Source: SFWF01 sp045539095
GTDB lineage: Bacteria; Bacillota; Clostridia; Oscillospirales; Acutalibacteraceae
Assembly (NCBI GenBank): GCA_045539095.1
Contig: JAZQER010000075.1
Span: forward strand, 1 to 24,016
Direction: 5' to 3'
Length of the DNA stretch: 24,016 nt
Numbering within the stretch: position 1 is the stretch's first letter; every line of letters begins with the position of its first letter. The translations under genes were made by a program, and so were the position numbers. This document shows positions 7,801 through 15,363 of this stretch, one piece after another. A model generated the notes under the pieces. That model was not told where the DNA came from. It saw only the letters and a program-made list of their open reading frames with translations, and did not search any database.

Positions 7801-8820
7801 TTATTTCATTTTATGGTACTGTTCGTAGGCGGGCTTTGCATAGAAGCGATGTCCCCCGTCACCATAGACTACTGCTATATTTTCCTCGGCCCCTGCAGCC
7901 TTGTAGGTCTCCTTTGCAACATCGTAAACCTTTTGTACACCATCTTTGGGGAATATTGGATCATCCTTGCCTGCGACAATGACAAGCTTTCTCGGCGCGA
8001 CAAGTCCGCAAAGCTCCGACATATCGAAATAGATTCCTATAGAGGGTACATAGTTGCATGCACAGTGATGAATATTAACTATAGAATCCCTAAAAGCGCA
8101 TACAGCGCCCGACGGCATTACAGTCTTTATACGCTCATCTACAGCTCCGGCATAGATAGTAGCCGTACCGCCTCCCGATTGACCCATACAAGAGACGTTT
8201 TCCATATCGAGCTCGGGAAAATTCTCGCCCAGTACATTTATAAGATTCATTATATCCCAAACTCTCTCACCGATAGCTGTTCTGCCGTAAAGCAGAGTTG
8301 GAAGAGCGTTTGCCTTGCCCTCGCTGTTTAGACAACAGGAGGGTCCGTTTTCGGTGCCGCCGTTCTCACCCATATAGCGTTGATCTAAGGTTACCGCGGC
8401 AAAGCCGTTTTGAAGAGCATATTTGCAAAAATCTCTGTCTCCGCCCTTTATTTTCTCCTCGTCGCCGGGATACTTGGGTTCTCCTAAAGAAAGATGTTGT
8501 CCCTTTGAGTGACCCTGAACGCAAATCATCGGTGCGATTTTCTCTGCTCCATCGGGAATACGAATGTAACAAACAACATAATAACCCGGCTCACTCTGGA
8601 ATGTAAATCTCTTTTGGGTAAAGCCGTCATATTTCTTTATCTCTTCAATCTCAAAATCATAGTCACACTTCAACATATACCTAAGTCCGAGAAGCTCGAC
8701 AAGTTTTTGTCTTGCGGTATTCTGCCACTCTTCCACCGACACCGACCCATCATAGCGAAGCGATGGCTTTATGCTATCAGATAATTTCATAAGAAAGCTT
8801 TTAGGCTGATGATTTTTCAT
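7801..8820 (-). CDS. Alpha/beta-hydrolase of the acetylxylan esterase / dienelactone hydrolase type
   Basis: Serine hydrolase fold, no N-terminal signal peptide seen, so probably cytoplasmic. Likely catalytic residues are Ser215 in the nucleophile elbow GQSGGG, Asp in GKDDPIFP and His in GGHRFY, in the order expected for the superfamily. An upstream GYYVVCYIRIPDGAEKIAPMICVQGHSKG segment resembles the start of the hydrolase core in the AXE1/Abhydrolase_7 group. The start is taken at MKNHQPKSF because GGAG sits at normal spacing before it; the frame extends 17 codons further upstream without a better site. The gene stands alone between its own terminator and a divergent gene. Removal of acetyl groups from plant-polysaccharide fragments is a reasonable guess, but the substrate cannot be read from sequence. 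Confidence 0.75.
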   Translation of the reverse strand: MKNHQPKSFLMKLSDSIKPSLRYDGSVSVEEWQNTARQKLVELLGLRYMLKCDYDFEIEEIKKYDGFTQKRFTFQSEPGYYVVCYIRIPDGAEKIAPMICVQGHSKGQHLSLGEPKYPGDEEKIKGGDRDFCKYALQNGFAAVTLDQRYMGENGGTENGPSCCLNSEGKANALPTLLYGRTAIGERVWDIMNLINVLGENFPELDMENVSCMGQSGGGTATIYAGAVDERIKTVMPSGAVCAFRDSIVNIHHCACNYVPSIGIYFDMSELCGLVAPRKLVIVAGKDDPIFPKDGVQKVYDVAKETYKAAGAEENIAVVYGDGGHRFYAKPAYEQYHKMK

Positions 8821-8967
8821 AACAACATCTCCAAACACAGTGTATTTCGTATAAATCATAACATAAACCAAGAATAATTCAACACTAATTTTGTGTCACC
8901 AGGCCCAACTATTCATATTATGTTATAGAAGTTTTACTTCTGCAAATACTTATCAGGAGGTAATTAA

Positions 8968-9795
8968 ATGGCTGATTCCAGAATAGGAACTGCAATGAAT
9001 GAGAATTTTAAAGAAGCCGTTTGTATAGATGCCGGAAGAGTTTATGATTCTTGCTGTGACCGTGACTGCCTTGAGGACCTTAGGGTCTACTTTGGTTGTG
9101 AGGGGCAAGAGGTAGTTTCAAACGCACTGAGTGTTAGAATAAAGTCGGCTGAGGTGCTTAATGTTTTGATAGATGTTGAGCCCGTAAACTTTAACAGAGG
9201 CTTTTATTCCTGTGACCTCACCTTTTTCTTCCTCGTAACACTAGATGTGTTCACGGCTCCTCACAGTATGCCTACTTGTGTACGCGGTATCGCTCTTTTC
9301 TCCAAAAAGGTTATACTTTTCGGCAGCGACGGAAATGTTCGCATATTCTCGAATATGACCACCGTTGAGGACGAGTGCGACCCTCAACTTTACCAAACAA
9401 CAAATATGCCAAAATGCGTTGTGCAGACAGTAGACCCCATCGCACTTTCGGCAAAAATTTGCGAGGTGCGCGACTGCTGCGAAAACTACTGCCGCATCCC
9501 CAGAGGTATTTCACAGTGCGTCGGCTCAGAAATCGTGACCGAGCTAGCAGGAGGTACTCCAACCGTTTATGTAACTCTTGGACTATTTACTATCGTTCAG
9601 CTTATAAGAAACGTTCAGATGCTGGTGCCCGTTTACGATTTCTGTATACCCGAAAAGCAGTGTGACAATACCGCCGACCAGCCCTGCGATGTTTTCCGCA
9701 GAATTAAGTTCCCCACATCAGACTTCTTCCCGCCCCGTTCATGTGAACTCGGCAATGACACAGACTTCGGCTGTTGCAAAGATACAGACGCTTAA
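8968..9795 (+). CDS. Cysteine-rich conserved clostridial protein of unknown function
   Basis: A 275-residue protein with 20 cysteines (about 7 percent), several paired or clustered (SCCDRDC, CEVRDCCENYC, GCCKD). There is no signal peptide or membrane helix. It has a regular beta-rich pattern, including VNFNRGFYSCDLTFFF, KKVILFGSDGNVRIF, MPKCVVQTVDPIALSAKI, YVTLGLFTIVQL and DFCIPEKQC. From memory this resembles a family of uncharacterised proteins widespread in Clostridia. No enzyme motif is recognised. Many cysteines in a soluble protein suggest disulfide cross-linking (as in spore coat or exosporium) or metal binding, but this is inference. It has a very strong ribosome site (AGGAGGT) and its own terminator, so it is monocistronic and probably well expressed. 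Confidence 0.8.
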   Translation: MADSRIGTAMNENFKEAVCIDAGRVYDSCCDRDCLEDLRVYFGCEGQEVVSNALSVRIKSAEVLNVLIDVEPVNFNRGFYSCDLTFFFLVTLDVFTAPHSMPTCVRGIALFSKKVILFGSDGNVRIFSNMTTVEDECDPQLYQTTNMPKCVVQTVDPIALSAKICEVRDCCENYCRIPRGISQCVGSEIVTELAGGTPTVYVTLGLFTIVQLIRNVQMLVPVYDFCIPEKQCDNTADQPCDVFRRIKFPTSDFFPPRSCELGNDTDFGCCKDTDA

Positions 9796-9800
9796 AAATT

Positions 9801-9829
9801 AAAGCATCCCGATTTTGTCGGGATGCTTT
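9801..9829 (+). terminator. Bidirectional terminator between convergent genes
   Basis: A perfect 12-bp stem (9801-9812 with 9818-9829) and a five-base loop, with T-rich flanks readable on both strands. It ends the cysteine-rich gene on the plus strand and the 42-residue ORF on the minus strand, whose stop is 14 bases away. Confidence 0.92.
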
Positions 9830-9842
9830 CTCAAATAAACCT

Positions 9843-9971
9843 CTAAACTATTTTGCCTGAAAAATAGGCGGCGCCGAAAAAGCCGATAAGAAATAGTATA
9901 ATACCGAGCGCCGTCAGAAATGCTGATTTTAAAAATATTCTGAAGGCTCTGCTTTCAGACAGTTTTTTCAC
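9843..9971 (-). CDS. Small 42-residue single-pass membrane protein
   Basis: A short open frame on the minus strand, GTG start and TAG stop. The peptide begins with a basic segment (residues 2-15, MKKLSESRAFRIFLK) and continues into one hydrophobic helix (AFLTALGIILFLIGFFGAAY, about residues 17-36), then SGKIV. GGTGAT sits six bases before the GTG and an in-frame TGA lies just upstream, so the start is well bounded. It ends right at a bidirectional terminator and is divergent from the mecA-like gene, with a perfect palindrome in the shared promoter region. The topology, ribosome site and terminator argue for a real gene. Function unknown. Confidence 0.6.
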   Translation of the reverse strand: MKKLSESRAFRIFLKSAFLTALGIILFLIGFFGAAYFSGKIV

Positions 9972-9985
9972 AATACATCACCACT

Positions 9986-10007
9986 GATATATTGGACACA
10001 ATATATC
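9986..10007. promoter_or_regulatory. Perfect palindrome between the small membrane ORF and mecA-like gene, possible operator
   Basis: Nine-bp arms GATATATTG and CAATATATC around a four-base centre GACA, all perfectly paired. It lies 15 bases before the small ORF start and 28 before the mecA-like start, a place where a dimeric repressor could control both. No T-run follows, so it is not a terminator. Confidence 0.5.
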
Positions 10008-10034
10008 AAATATATTCATCGGAGGGTAACTGAG

Positions 10035-10583
10035 ATGACAGCAACTACGGTAGGACCAAGCAAGCTGAAAATAACCATTGACCAAAACGAGTCGGCAGAG
10101 CTTTTTTGCCACGCTGCAGCCCTTACCTGCCGCGATCCCGAAACCCAGTCCGCTCTTCGCACGCTGCTTAGAAAAGCACTTCGCAAGACCGATTTTAAGC
10201 TTGACTGCAAGCGTCTTTATGTTGAGATGTACCCATCTGTCAGCGGCGGATTTATTATATACTTTACCAAAACGCCCTACCGAAGAAGATACAGACAAAA
10301 TCCAAACGGAAAAATTATGTACCTTCTGCGCTTTTCGGACACAAACAGCGCTATTGCCGCTTCAAAGCTTTTAAAGGGATGCCCCTCACTTAAAAGCAGT
10401 CTTTACCGTTACGGCGGCTCATATTATCTCGCCGTGAGCTCCCCCTTAAAGGAATTTTCAACCGCTGTTATAACAGAATTCGCCGACTCTGCGCTATGCT
10501 CAGATGCGGCATACGCAATAGTCAGCGAATACGGTAGTACTGTTATTGATGAAAATGCTATAGAGAAATTGTCGCGGCTTTAA
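10035..10583 (+). CDS. MecA-like adaptor protein
   Basis: Resembles MecA/YpbH adaptors that deliver substrates to the ClpCP protease. The C-terminal part fits the family: YLLRFSDTNSAIAASKLL, SSLYRYGGSYYLAVSSP, then VSEYGSTVIDENAIEKL at the end. The N-terminal KLKITIDQNESAELF segment resembles the substrate-binding part of MecA. At 182 residues it is shorter than Bacillus subtilis MecA (about 218), with a compressed acidic linker. GGAGGG sits nine bases before the ATG. Its stop codon overlaps the rpe stop on the opposite strand. Divergence is high, so a paralogous adaptor is possible. Confidence 0.75.
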   Translation: MTATTVGPSKLKITIDQNESAELFCHAAALTCRDPETQSALRTLLRKALRKTDFKLDCKRLYVEMYPSVSGGFIIYFTKTPYRRRYRQNPNGKIMYLLRFSDTNSAIAASKLLKGCPSLKSSLYRYGGSYYLAVSSPLKEFSTAVITEFADSALCSDAAYAIVSEYGSTVIDENAIEKLSRL

Positions 10584-11227
10584 CCAAGTGCCTTTAAGGA
10601 GCTTACTTTTTCTCCTTTATCGGTGGCTGAGAAAACATAGCTTCCCGCAACCAAAACAGTCACTCCTGCCTCTACGGCGAGAGGGGCTGTTTCTCCATTT
10701 ATGCCGCCGTCAATCTCGATTTCACAGCAAAGTCCCTGTCTTGCAATCTCAGCTTTAAGTGTGCGAACCTTATCAAGAGCCTCGGGCATAAACTTCTGAC
10801 CGCCAAAGCCAGGCTCTACGCTCATAACGAGCACCATATCACAAAGAGGCAAAAATTTAAAAATCTCTTCAGCCTTAGTGCAGGGCTTGATGGTTAAAGT
10901 AGACTTGCAGCCGAGCTCTCTTATTTCCTTTAGGGTCTCAGCAACATCCGAGCCCGCCTCATAATGGAAGCCGAGCCAATCCGAAACCTCGGCAAAATCT
11001 TTGATATATCTGTGGGGTTTATCTATCATAAGATGAACATCAAGCGGAATATCGGTATGCTTTTTAAAGGACTGGATAAGCGGCACTCCAAAGCTGAGAT
11101 TAGGGACGAAATTGCCATCCATAACATCAACGTGGAGCATATCAACTCCCGCTGCCTTTAATTCATCAAGATCCTTTTTCATATCGAGAAAATCCGCCGA
11201 AAGAATAGACGGTGAAACCTTTACCAT
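10580..11227 (-). CDS. rpe: Ribulose-phosphate 3-epimerase
   Basis: Cytoplasmic TIM-barrel enzyme interconverting ribulose 5-phosphate and xylulose 5-phosphate in the pentose phosphate pathway. The 215-residue length is normal. Landmarks: SPSILSADFLDMKKDL at the N-terminus, LHVDVMDGNFVPNLSFG with the catalytic and metal-binding Asp, DVHLMI, VLVMSVEPGFGGQKF (phosphate-binding loop region) and EIDGGI with the second catalytic Asp. AAGGAG is nine bases before the ATG. It has its own promoter and runs tail-to-tail into the mecA-like gene with overlapping stops. Confidence 0.97.
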   Translation of the reverse strand: MVKVSPSILSADFLDMKKDLDELKAAGVDMLHVDVMDGNFVPNLSFGVPLIQSFKKHTDIPLDVHLMIDKPHRYIKDFAEVSDWLGFHYEAGSDVAETLKEIRELGCKSTLTIKPCTKAEEIFKFLPLCDMVLVMSVEPGFGGQKFMPEALDKVRTLKAEIARQGLCCEIEIDGGINGETAPLAVEAGVTVLVAGSYVFSATDKGEKVSSLKALG

Positions 11228-11251
11228 AATAAAACACTCCTTTTGTTGTGT

Positions 11252-11280
11252 ATTTTAATACAATTATCCTTCTTTGTCAA
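11252..11280 (-). promoter_or_regulatory. Sigma-A promoter of rpe
   Basis: Minus-strand TTGACA (11275-11280), 17 bases, TAAAAT (11252-11257), about 25 bases before the rpe start. Confidence 0.75.
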
Positions 11281-11297
11281 TCAAATATCTTAATTAC

Positions 11298-11326
11298 TTG
11301 CATTTATTTAAGATAAGTTATATAAT
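11298..11326 (+). promoter_or_regulatory. Sigma-A promoter of azlCD
   Basis: TTGCAT (11298-11303), 17 bases, perfect TATAAT (11321-11326). The predicted start near 11333 leaves a leader of only about 26 bases, so there is no room for a riboswitch. Confidence 0.7.
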
Positions 11327-11358
11327 GTTTGGTAGTTTTTAAAGAAAAGCGTGATAGA

Positions 11359-12072
11359 ATGGAAAACAACAAATTTTCGAAAGGAATAACCGACGGTCTG
11401 CCGATTTGTATCGGCTATTTTGCCGTGTCCTTTGCTTTCGGCATTACTGCGGTGCAGAGCGGTCTTTCCTGGCTGGAGGCTCTGCTTATATCTGCCGCAA
11501 ACCTCACCTCTGCAGGTCAGGTTGCAGGACTTCCTATAATCACAGGAGGTGGCGGACTTGTTGAGATGGCAGTTTCTCAGCTTGTCATTAACTCAAGATA
11601 CTCGCTGATGTCGGTCTCCCTCTCGCAAAAATTGTCCGACACCGTTTCCCTTCCCCACCGTTTCGCCATCGCCTTCGGAAACACCGACGAGATATTTGGT
11701 GTTGCGATGTCCAACAAAAGTACCGTAGGTAAAAACTATATGTACGGCCTTATACTCACTCCATACATAGGCTGGAGCTCAGGAACCCTTATCGGTGCCG
11801 TTTCGGGCAATATTCTCCCCGCAATAATCATATCCTCACTCGGTCTTGCAATATACGGTATGTTTATTGCCATCGTCGTTCCTGTAGTTAAGAAAGAAAA
11901 AAACACCGCATTTTGCGTGCTTGGCGCTATCGCTCTTTCCTGTGCTTTTTACTATCTTCCCTTTTTATCTGCAGTTCCAAGCGGTTTTGTAACCATTATC
12001 TGTGCCGTTATACCCTCTTTGATATTCGCTTTCGCGGCGCCGATAGAAACGGAGGTAGCAGAAAATGATTAG
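11359..12072 (+). CDS. azlC: AzlC-family branched-chain amino acid exporter, large subunit
   Basis: Polytopic membrane protein forming, with AzlD, a two-component exporter of the LIV-E family (the Bacillus pair confers 4-azaleucine resistance). The 237-residue product starts with GITDGLPICIGYFAVSFAFG, followed by the family core SAANLTSAGQVAGLPI (residues about 50-65) and LVINSRYSLMSVSLSQKL. Several hydrophobic helices fill the rest. The ATG of MENNKF is preferred over a TTG ten codons upstream, which lies too close to the promoter. The ribosome site is weak (AGAAAAG). It overlaps azlD by 8 bases, implying coupled translation. Confidence 0.93.
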   Translation: MENNKFSKGITDGLPICIGYFAVSFAFGITAVQSGLSWLEALLISAANLTSAGQVAGLPIITGGGGLVEMAVSQLVINSRYSLMSVSLSQKLSDTVSLPHRFAIAFGNTDEIFGVAMSNKSTVGKNYMYGLILTPYIGWSSGTLIGAVSGNILPAIIISSLGLAIYGMFIAIVVPVVKKEKNTAFCVLGAIALSCAFYYLPFLSAVPSGFVTIICAVIPSLIFAFAAPIETEVAEND

Positions 12073-12382
12073 CGAAAAATTCTTTATCTATCTGCTCGTT
12101 ATGGCGGGAGTTACATATTTAGTCCGAATGCTTCCGCTTGTGCTTTTAAAGAAAAAGATAACCAACAGATATCTTTTATCCTTTCTGCACTACATCCCGT
12201 ATACCGTACTCAGCGCAATGACGGTGCCTGCGATATTCTACGCGGCAGATCCGCTCCCAGCCCTTTGCGGATTTATTATCGCTATTGTATTCGCCTTCTT
12301 TGAAAAGGGACTTGTTCAGGTAGCCGCCTTCTCTTGTGCGGGGGTTCTCGCCTGCGAGCTTGTGATGAAATATATAATATAA
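12065..12382 (+). CDS. azlD: AzlD-family branched-chain amino acid exporter, small subunit
   Basis: Small membrane partner of AzlC, 105 residues with three to four hydrophobic helices. The N-terminal signature VTYLVRMLPLVLLKKKI followed by LLSFLHYIPYTVLSAMTVPAIF is typical of AzlD. It begins inside the end of azlC (8-base overlap) with GGAGGT upstream, and the pair ends in a strong terminator 18 bases later. Translational coupling suggests equal production of both subunits. Confidence 0.93.
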   Translation: MISEKFFIYLLVMAGVTYLVRMLPLVLLKKKITNRYLLSFLHYIPYTVLSAMTVPAIFYAADPLPALCGFIIAIVFAFFEKGLVQVAAFSCAGVLACELVMKYII

Positions 12383-12400
12383 AGGGTCGTTAGACGAAAC

Positions 12401-12427
12401 AAAGCCACGGTATCCAACCGTGGCTTT
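12401..12427 (+). terminator. Bidirectional terminator between azlD and the class A PBP gene
   Basis: A perfect 11-bp stem (12401-12411 with 12417-12427) and five-base loop between convergent genes. The ends of the stem supply an A-run on one side and a T-run on the other. Confidence 0.9.
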
Positions 12428-12443
12428 TAAAATTTTCTCAAGA

Positions 12444-14882
12444 TTATTCTGTTGTCTGCTCGGTCTCAGTACCGCCTTGTTCAGGTTGTGTTTCAGGCTC
12501 GGGAGTGGGCGGATAAAGGTAGAGCATTACCTCATCCTTTGTTTGGGCAGTAATGATATTGCCCTCATGCGCACTGCACGCCTTCTGACCCGTAGCCTTA
12601 TACCAGCCATAGCCGCCGACAGGACATCCTTCGCGAGCAAGCTCTCCCGTCTGGGCGCAGTATATTCTGCACTGAGTATATCGGCTGTCCTCAAAATCTT
12701 TGACGGCAAGGTCTTTGTGGATATCCGTCATAACGGCGCCCCACATTTTAAGCGCGGTTTTTTCGTTTTTCTTTGCAATACCCTGCATAGAGTCAAAGCC
12801 GCACCAGCAAGAAGCCACATAATAAGGTGTGCCGCCTACAAACCAAAGGTCATTAGCGTCATCCGAAGTACCGGTCTTTGCGTATATCGGCATTTCAGAT
12901 ACATACTGGCGGACCATATTACCCGTACCGTCGCTGCTGTCAACTACTCTTTGTAGCAGATGATTCATTACGGTGGAGGTATCCTCGCTTATCGCAACGG
13001 TGGGAACCACATCATTCTCCATTACAAGCTCACCGTAGCGGTCATATATTGACACTATTGTAGTCGGTTCATAGTAGAGTCCCCCGTTGCCGAAAACCTG
13101 ATAAGCCGCGGCAGATTCCATAGTTGTGATTCCGCCGTTAGTACCGCCCATTCCAAGAGGCGAATAGTTTGCGTCGGCTTCGGGATTAAGCCCCTTAAGA
13201 TTTAATTTTTCATAGACAAAATCAAAAGCCTTCTGAGGAGTGAGCAGATCAACAAGGGCTACGGGAATAGTGTTTACCGAGCGGCGAAGTGCATACTCGA
13301 TATTCATCTTTCCCTTATAACTGTCATACCAGTTTACAGGATACCACTCATACTCCTTGCCCTCGTAGTAAACGGTCTTTTTATCGTCTACTACAGTAGA
13401 ATAGGTAATAAGATCATTCTCGATGGCGAAAGAGTAGGCTGCGAGGGGCTTGATGGTAGATCCCGGCTGTCTTTTAGCCATTGTAGCGCGGTTAAGACCT
13501 CGGTTTTCGGTCTTTTCGCCTATTCCACCGACTATTCCCTTTACATTTCCTTCGTAGTCAAGAATTGTCATAGAGCCCTGAAGAGTGGTGCCGTCCTTGC
13601 CCGAAAGGGCGTACTTAGTATCGGTAAATACCTTTTCCAGACTCTCCTGTACATCGGGGTCCATAGTACAGTATATCTTATAGCCGCCGTTATAAAAATC
13701 CTCTACGGCATATTCACGCTTATAACCGTAAACATTCATAAGCTCAACTATGACCTCTTCGATGAGGGCGTCTACAAAATAGCTGTTTATCTCGATATTC
13801 TCTTTGAGTGCATCAGAATCTGCAACAACATTCAGTTCTTCGGCTACCGCTTGATTATATTCTTCCTCAGTAATCATACCCTGATCGTACATTTCGTACA
13901 GAACATCGTTTCTTCTGTCGAGGTTGTTTTCAGGGTTTTTGTCTGGTCGATAATACTCGGGCGACTTTGTTATAGCGGCAAGTGACGCACACTCTGCAAG
14001 GGTAAGCTCATTTACCGACTTGCCGAAATAATACTCGGCAGGCACGTTAACTCCGCACATACCCTTACCCATAGCGATGGTATTCATATAACACTCAAGA
14101 ATAACCTCTTTAGTGTATTCGCTTTCAAGATATCTTGCTCGCATTATTTCGCGTACCTTACGGCTTGCCTTTTTATCATCGTCATCGGTAATGTTCTTAA
14201 CCAGCTGCTGTGTAATTGTGGAACCGCCGAACTTGCTGCTTGACATCGGGATAACCATATTAACAAAGGCGGCAGCTGTTCGCTTCCAGTCGACTCCGTC
14301 GTGCTCGAAAAAGCGCTTATCCTCGATTGCTACATATGCGTTGGCAAGATTCTGCGGTATTCCCGTATATGAGGGATCCTCAGCAATAGCCTTTTCCTTG
14401 TCATAGTCGACCCAGATACGGTTCTCCTCATCGTGCAGACGCTGATATTCAACCCAGTTGCCTTCTTTATCCTGAGCGTATATTACTGTAGTATAGGAGA
14501 GCTCCATGTTGTCAAGGTCTTCCTTCATGGTTCCGTCAACAAAGGCGAAAACATACACGACCAGTGAGCCTGCAACAAGACAACCCGTAATAAGGAATAT
14601 AAGAAAAACGGTCAGTACACTTTTAATCACATTTGCACGGGTTAAAAATTTGAACCTTTTCTTTTTTCCCTTTTTGTTGTCGGTTTTGTCCTCAGTTTCC
14701 TCTTCCTCCTCATCCTCTATCACAAAGCTGTTAAGGTCGAGAACCTCGGAATCATTGCTTGATAAATCAAAATCTTCATTGTCATTTGTGTTATTCTGTC
14801 CGTCCTGAGAGCTTTCCGACTCGTTACCGGACAAATCAAAATCATCGTTCATATTGTAATTATCAAAATCCTTATTGTCCAC
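12444..14882 (-). CDS. Bifunctional class A penicillin-binding protein (PBP1A type)
   Basis: Membrane-anchored enzyme with glycosyltransferase and transpeptidase activity, building and cross-linking peptidoglycan. Order: an acidic, Asn/Asp/Ser-rich cytoplasmic tail of about 75 residues, a basic patch (KKGKKKRFKFLTR), one membrane helix (about residues 87-113), a GT51 domain with catalytic Glu187 in EDKRFFEHDG and GGSTITQQLVKN, then a transpeptidase domain with Ser475 in GSTIK, SVN, and Lys669 in KTGTSDD. The C-terminal tail is Pro/Glu/Thr/Gln-rich. The start is taken at GTG 14880-14882 because GAGGTG stands six bases before it; another GTG three codons upstream overlaps that site. About 812 residues is normal. 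It stands alone, with its own promoter and terminator. Confidence 0.95.
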   Translation of the reverse strand: MDNKDFDNYNMNDDFDLSGNESESSQDGQNNTNDNEDFDLSSNDSEVLDLNSFVIEDEEEEETEDKTDNKKGKKKRFKFLTRANVIKSVLTVFLIFLITGCLVAGSLVVYVFAFVDGTMKEDLDNMELSYTTVIYAQDKEGNWVEYQRLHDEENRIWVDYDKEKAIAEDPSYTGIPQNLANAYVAIEDKRFFEHDGVDWKRTAAAFVNMVIPMSSSKFGGSTITQQLVKNITDDDDKKASRKVREIMRARYLESEYTKEVILECYMNTIAMGKGMCGVNVPAEYYFGKSVNELTLAECASLAAITKSPEYYRPDKNPENNLDRRNDVLYEMYDQGMITEEEYNQAVAEELNVVADSDALKENIEINSYFVDALIEEVIVELMNVYGYKREYAVEDFYNGGYKIYCTMDPDVQESLEKVFTDTKYALSGKDGTTLQGSMTILDYEGNVKGIVGGIGEKTENRGLNRATMAKRQPGSTIKPLAAYSFAIENDLITYSTVVDDKKTVYYEGKEYEWYPVNWYDSYKGKMNIEYALRRSVNTIPVALVDLLTPQKAFDFVYEKLNLKGLNPEADANYSPLGMGGTNGGITTMESAAAYQVFGNGGLYYEPTTIVSIYDRYGELVMENDVVPTVAISEDTSTVMNHLLQRVVDSSDGTGNMVRQYVSEMPIYAKTGTSDDANDLWFVGGTPYYVASCWCGFDSMQGIAKKNEKTALKMWGAVMTDIHKDLAVKDFEDSRYTQCRIYCAQTGELAREGCPVGGYGWYKATGQKACSAHEGNIITAQTKDEVMLYLYPPTPEPETQPEQGGTETEQTTE

Positions 14883-14912
14883 AAAATTCACCTCACAATG
14901 AAATTTTTACCT

Positions 14913-14921
14913 ATTATAGCA
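14913..14921 (-). promoter_or_regulatory. Extended -10 promoter of the class A PBP gene
   Basis: Minus-strand TGCTATAAT, an extended -10 with a perfect hexamer, about 30 bases before the start codon. No good -35 is seen at 16-18 bases; the TGn extension may compensate. Confidence 0.6.
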
Positions 14922-14996
14922 TATTTTACACAAAAATGGGTAACAATTTTTTTACAATTGTGTGAACAAAAAAATTGAGAGGATGAAAATCACAAT

Positions 14997-15305
14997 ATGA
15001 AATACCTTTTAGCAACCCTTATGATAATGACATCTGTGCTTTTCGGAGTGAAGATAAGTCAGGAAAATCTTCCCAAAATCACTAACGAAGGTGAGGATAT
15101 CTCAAGCCGACCGTCCGCAGTTAAATTTGTGCTGAAATATACCGACGGCAACGTATCTCTCTTTGAAGGCGAAAACATTATTGAAACCTTTAGCGAAATA
15201 AACTACTCGGTGCTTCCCTATCCAGACCAGCAAAGTCTCTCAGACGGAATAGAATTTGACACCATCGACCAGGCTTATGAGCTTATAGAAGATTTCGACG
15301 GTTGA
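14997..15305 (+). CDS. Small secreted or membrane-anchored protein, BofC C-terminal-like
   Basis: A 102-residue protein with an N-terminal signal-like helix (MKYLLATLMIMTSVLFGVKI) and an exported domain. The end (LPYPDQQSLSDGIEFDTIDQAYELIEDFDG region, from about residue 73) resembles the short C-terminal domain of BofC, the forespore protein that influences pro-sigma-K processing, and similar small clostridial exported proteins. The match is from memory of the motif pattern, so the family call is tentative. The ribosome site AGAGG lies about 14 bases before the ATG, longer than usual, and no other start exists before the in-frame stop upstream. It is divergent from the PBP gene. Confidence 0.6.
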   Translation: MKYLLATLMIMTSVLFGVKISQENLPKITNEGEDISSRPSAVKFVLKYTDGNVSLFEGENIIETFSEINYSVLPYPDQQSLSDGIEFDTIDQAYELIEDFDG

Positions 15306-15330
15306 CATTTAGGTTTTGCCTTTGTATAAT
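15302..15330 (+). promoter_or_regulatory. Consensus sigma-A promoter of the DUF4364 gene
   Basis: TTGACA (15302-15307), 17 bases, TATAAT (15325-15330). The -35 overlaps the stop codon of the preceding gene, so the DUF4364 gene is transcribed on its own. Confidence 0.88.
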
Positions 15331-15363
15331 TGTAAAAAAGAGCAAAGGTAAAGGAGGGTCTCG

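Noticed and set aside
8881..8967. Forespore sigma factor promoter before the cysteine-rich gene
   Set aside because: CATATTA fits a -10 for sigma-F/G, but no matching -35 is seen at the right distance, so I did not list it as a feature.
14983..15000. A five-codon upstream ORF (MKITI) overlapping the start at 14997 as ATGA
   Set aside because: The only ribosome site directly abuts its ATG with no spacing, so it is unlikely to be translated; the overlap is probably chance.
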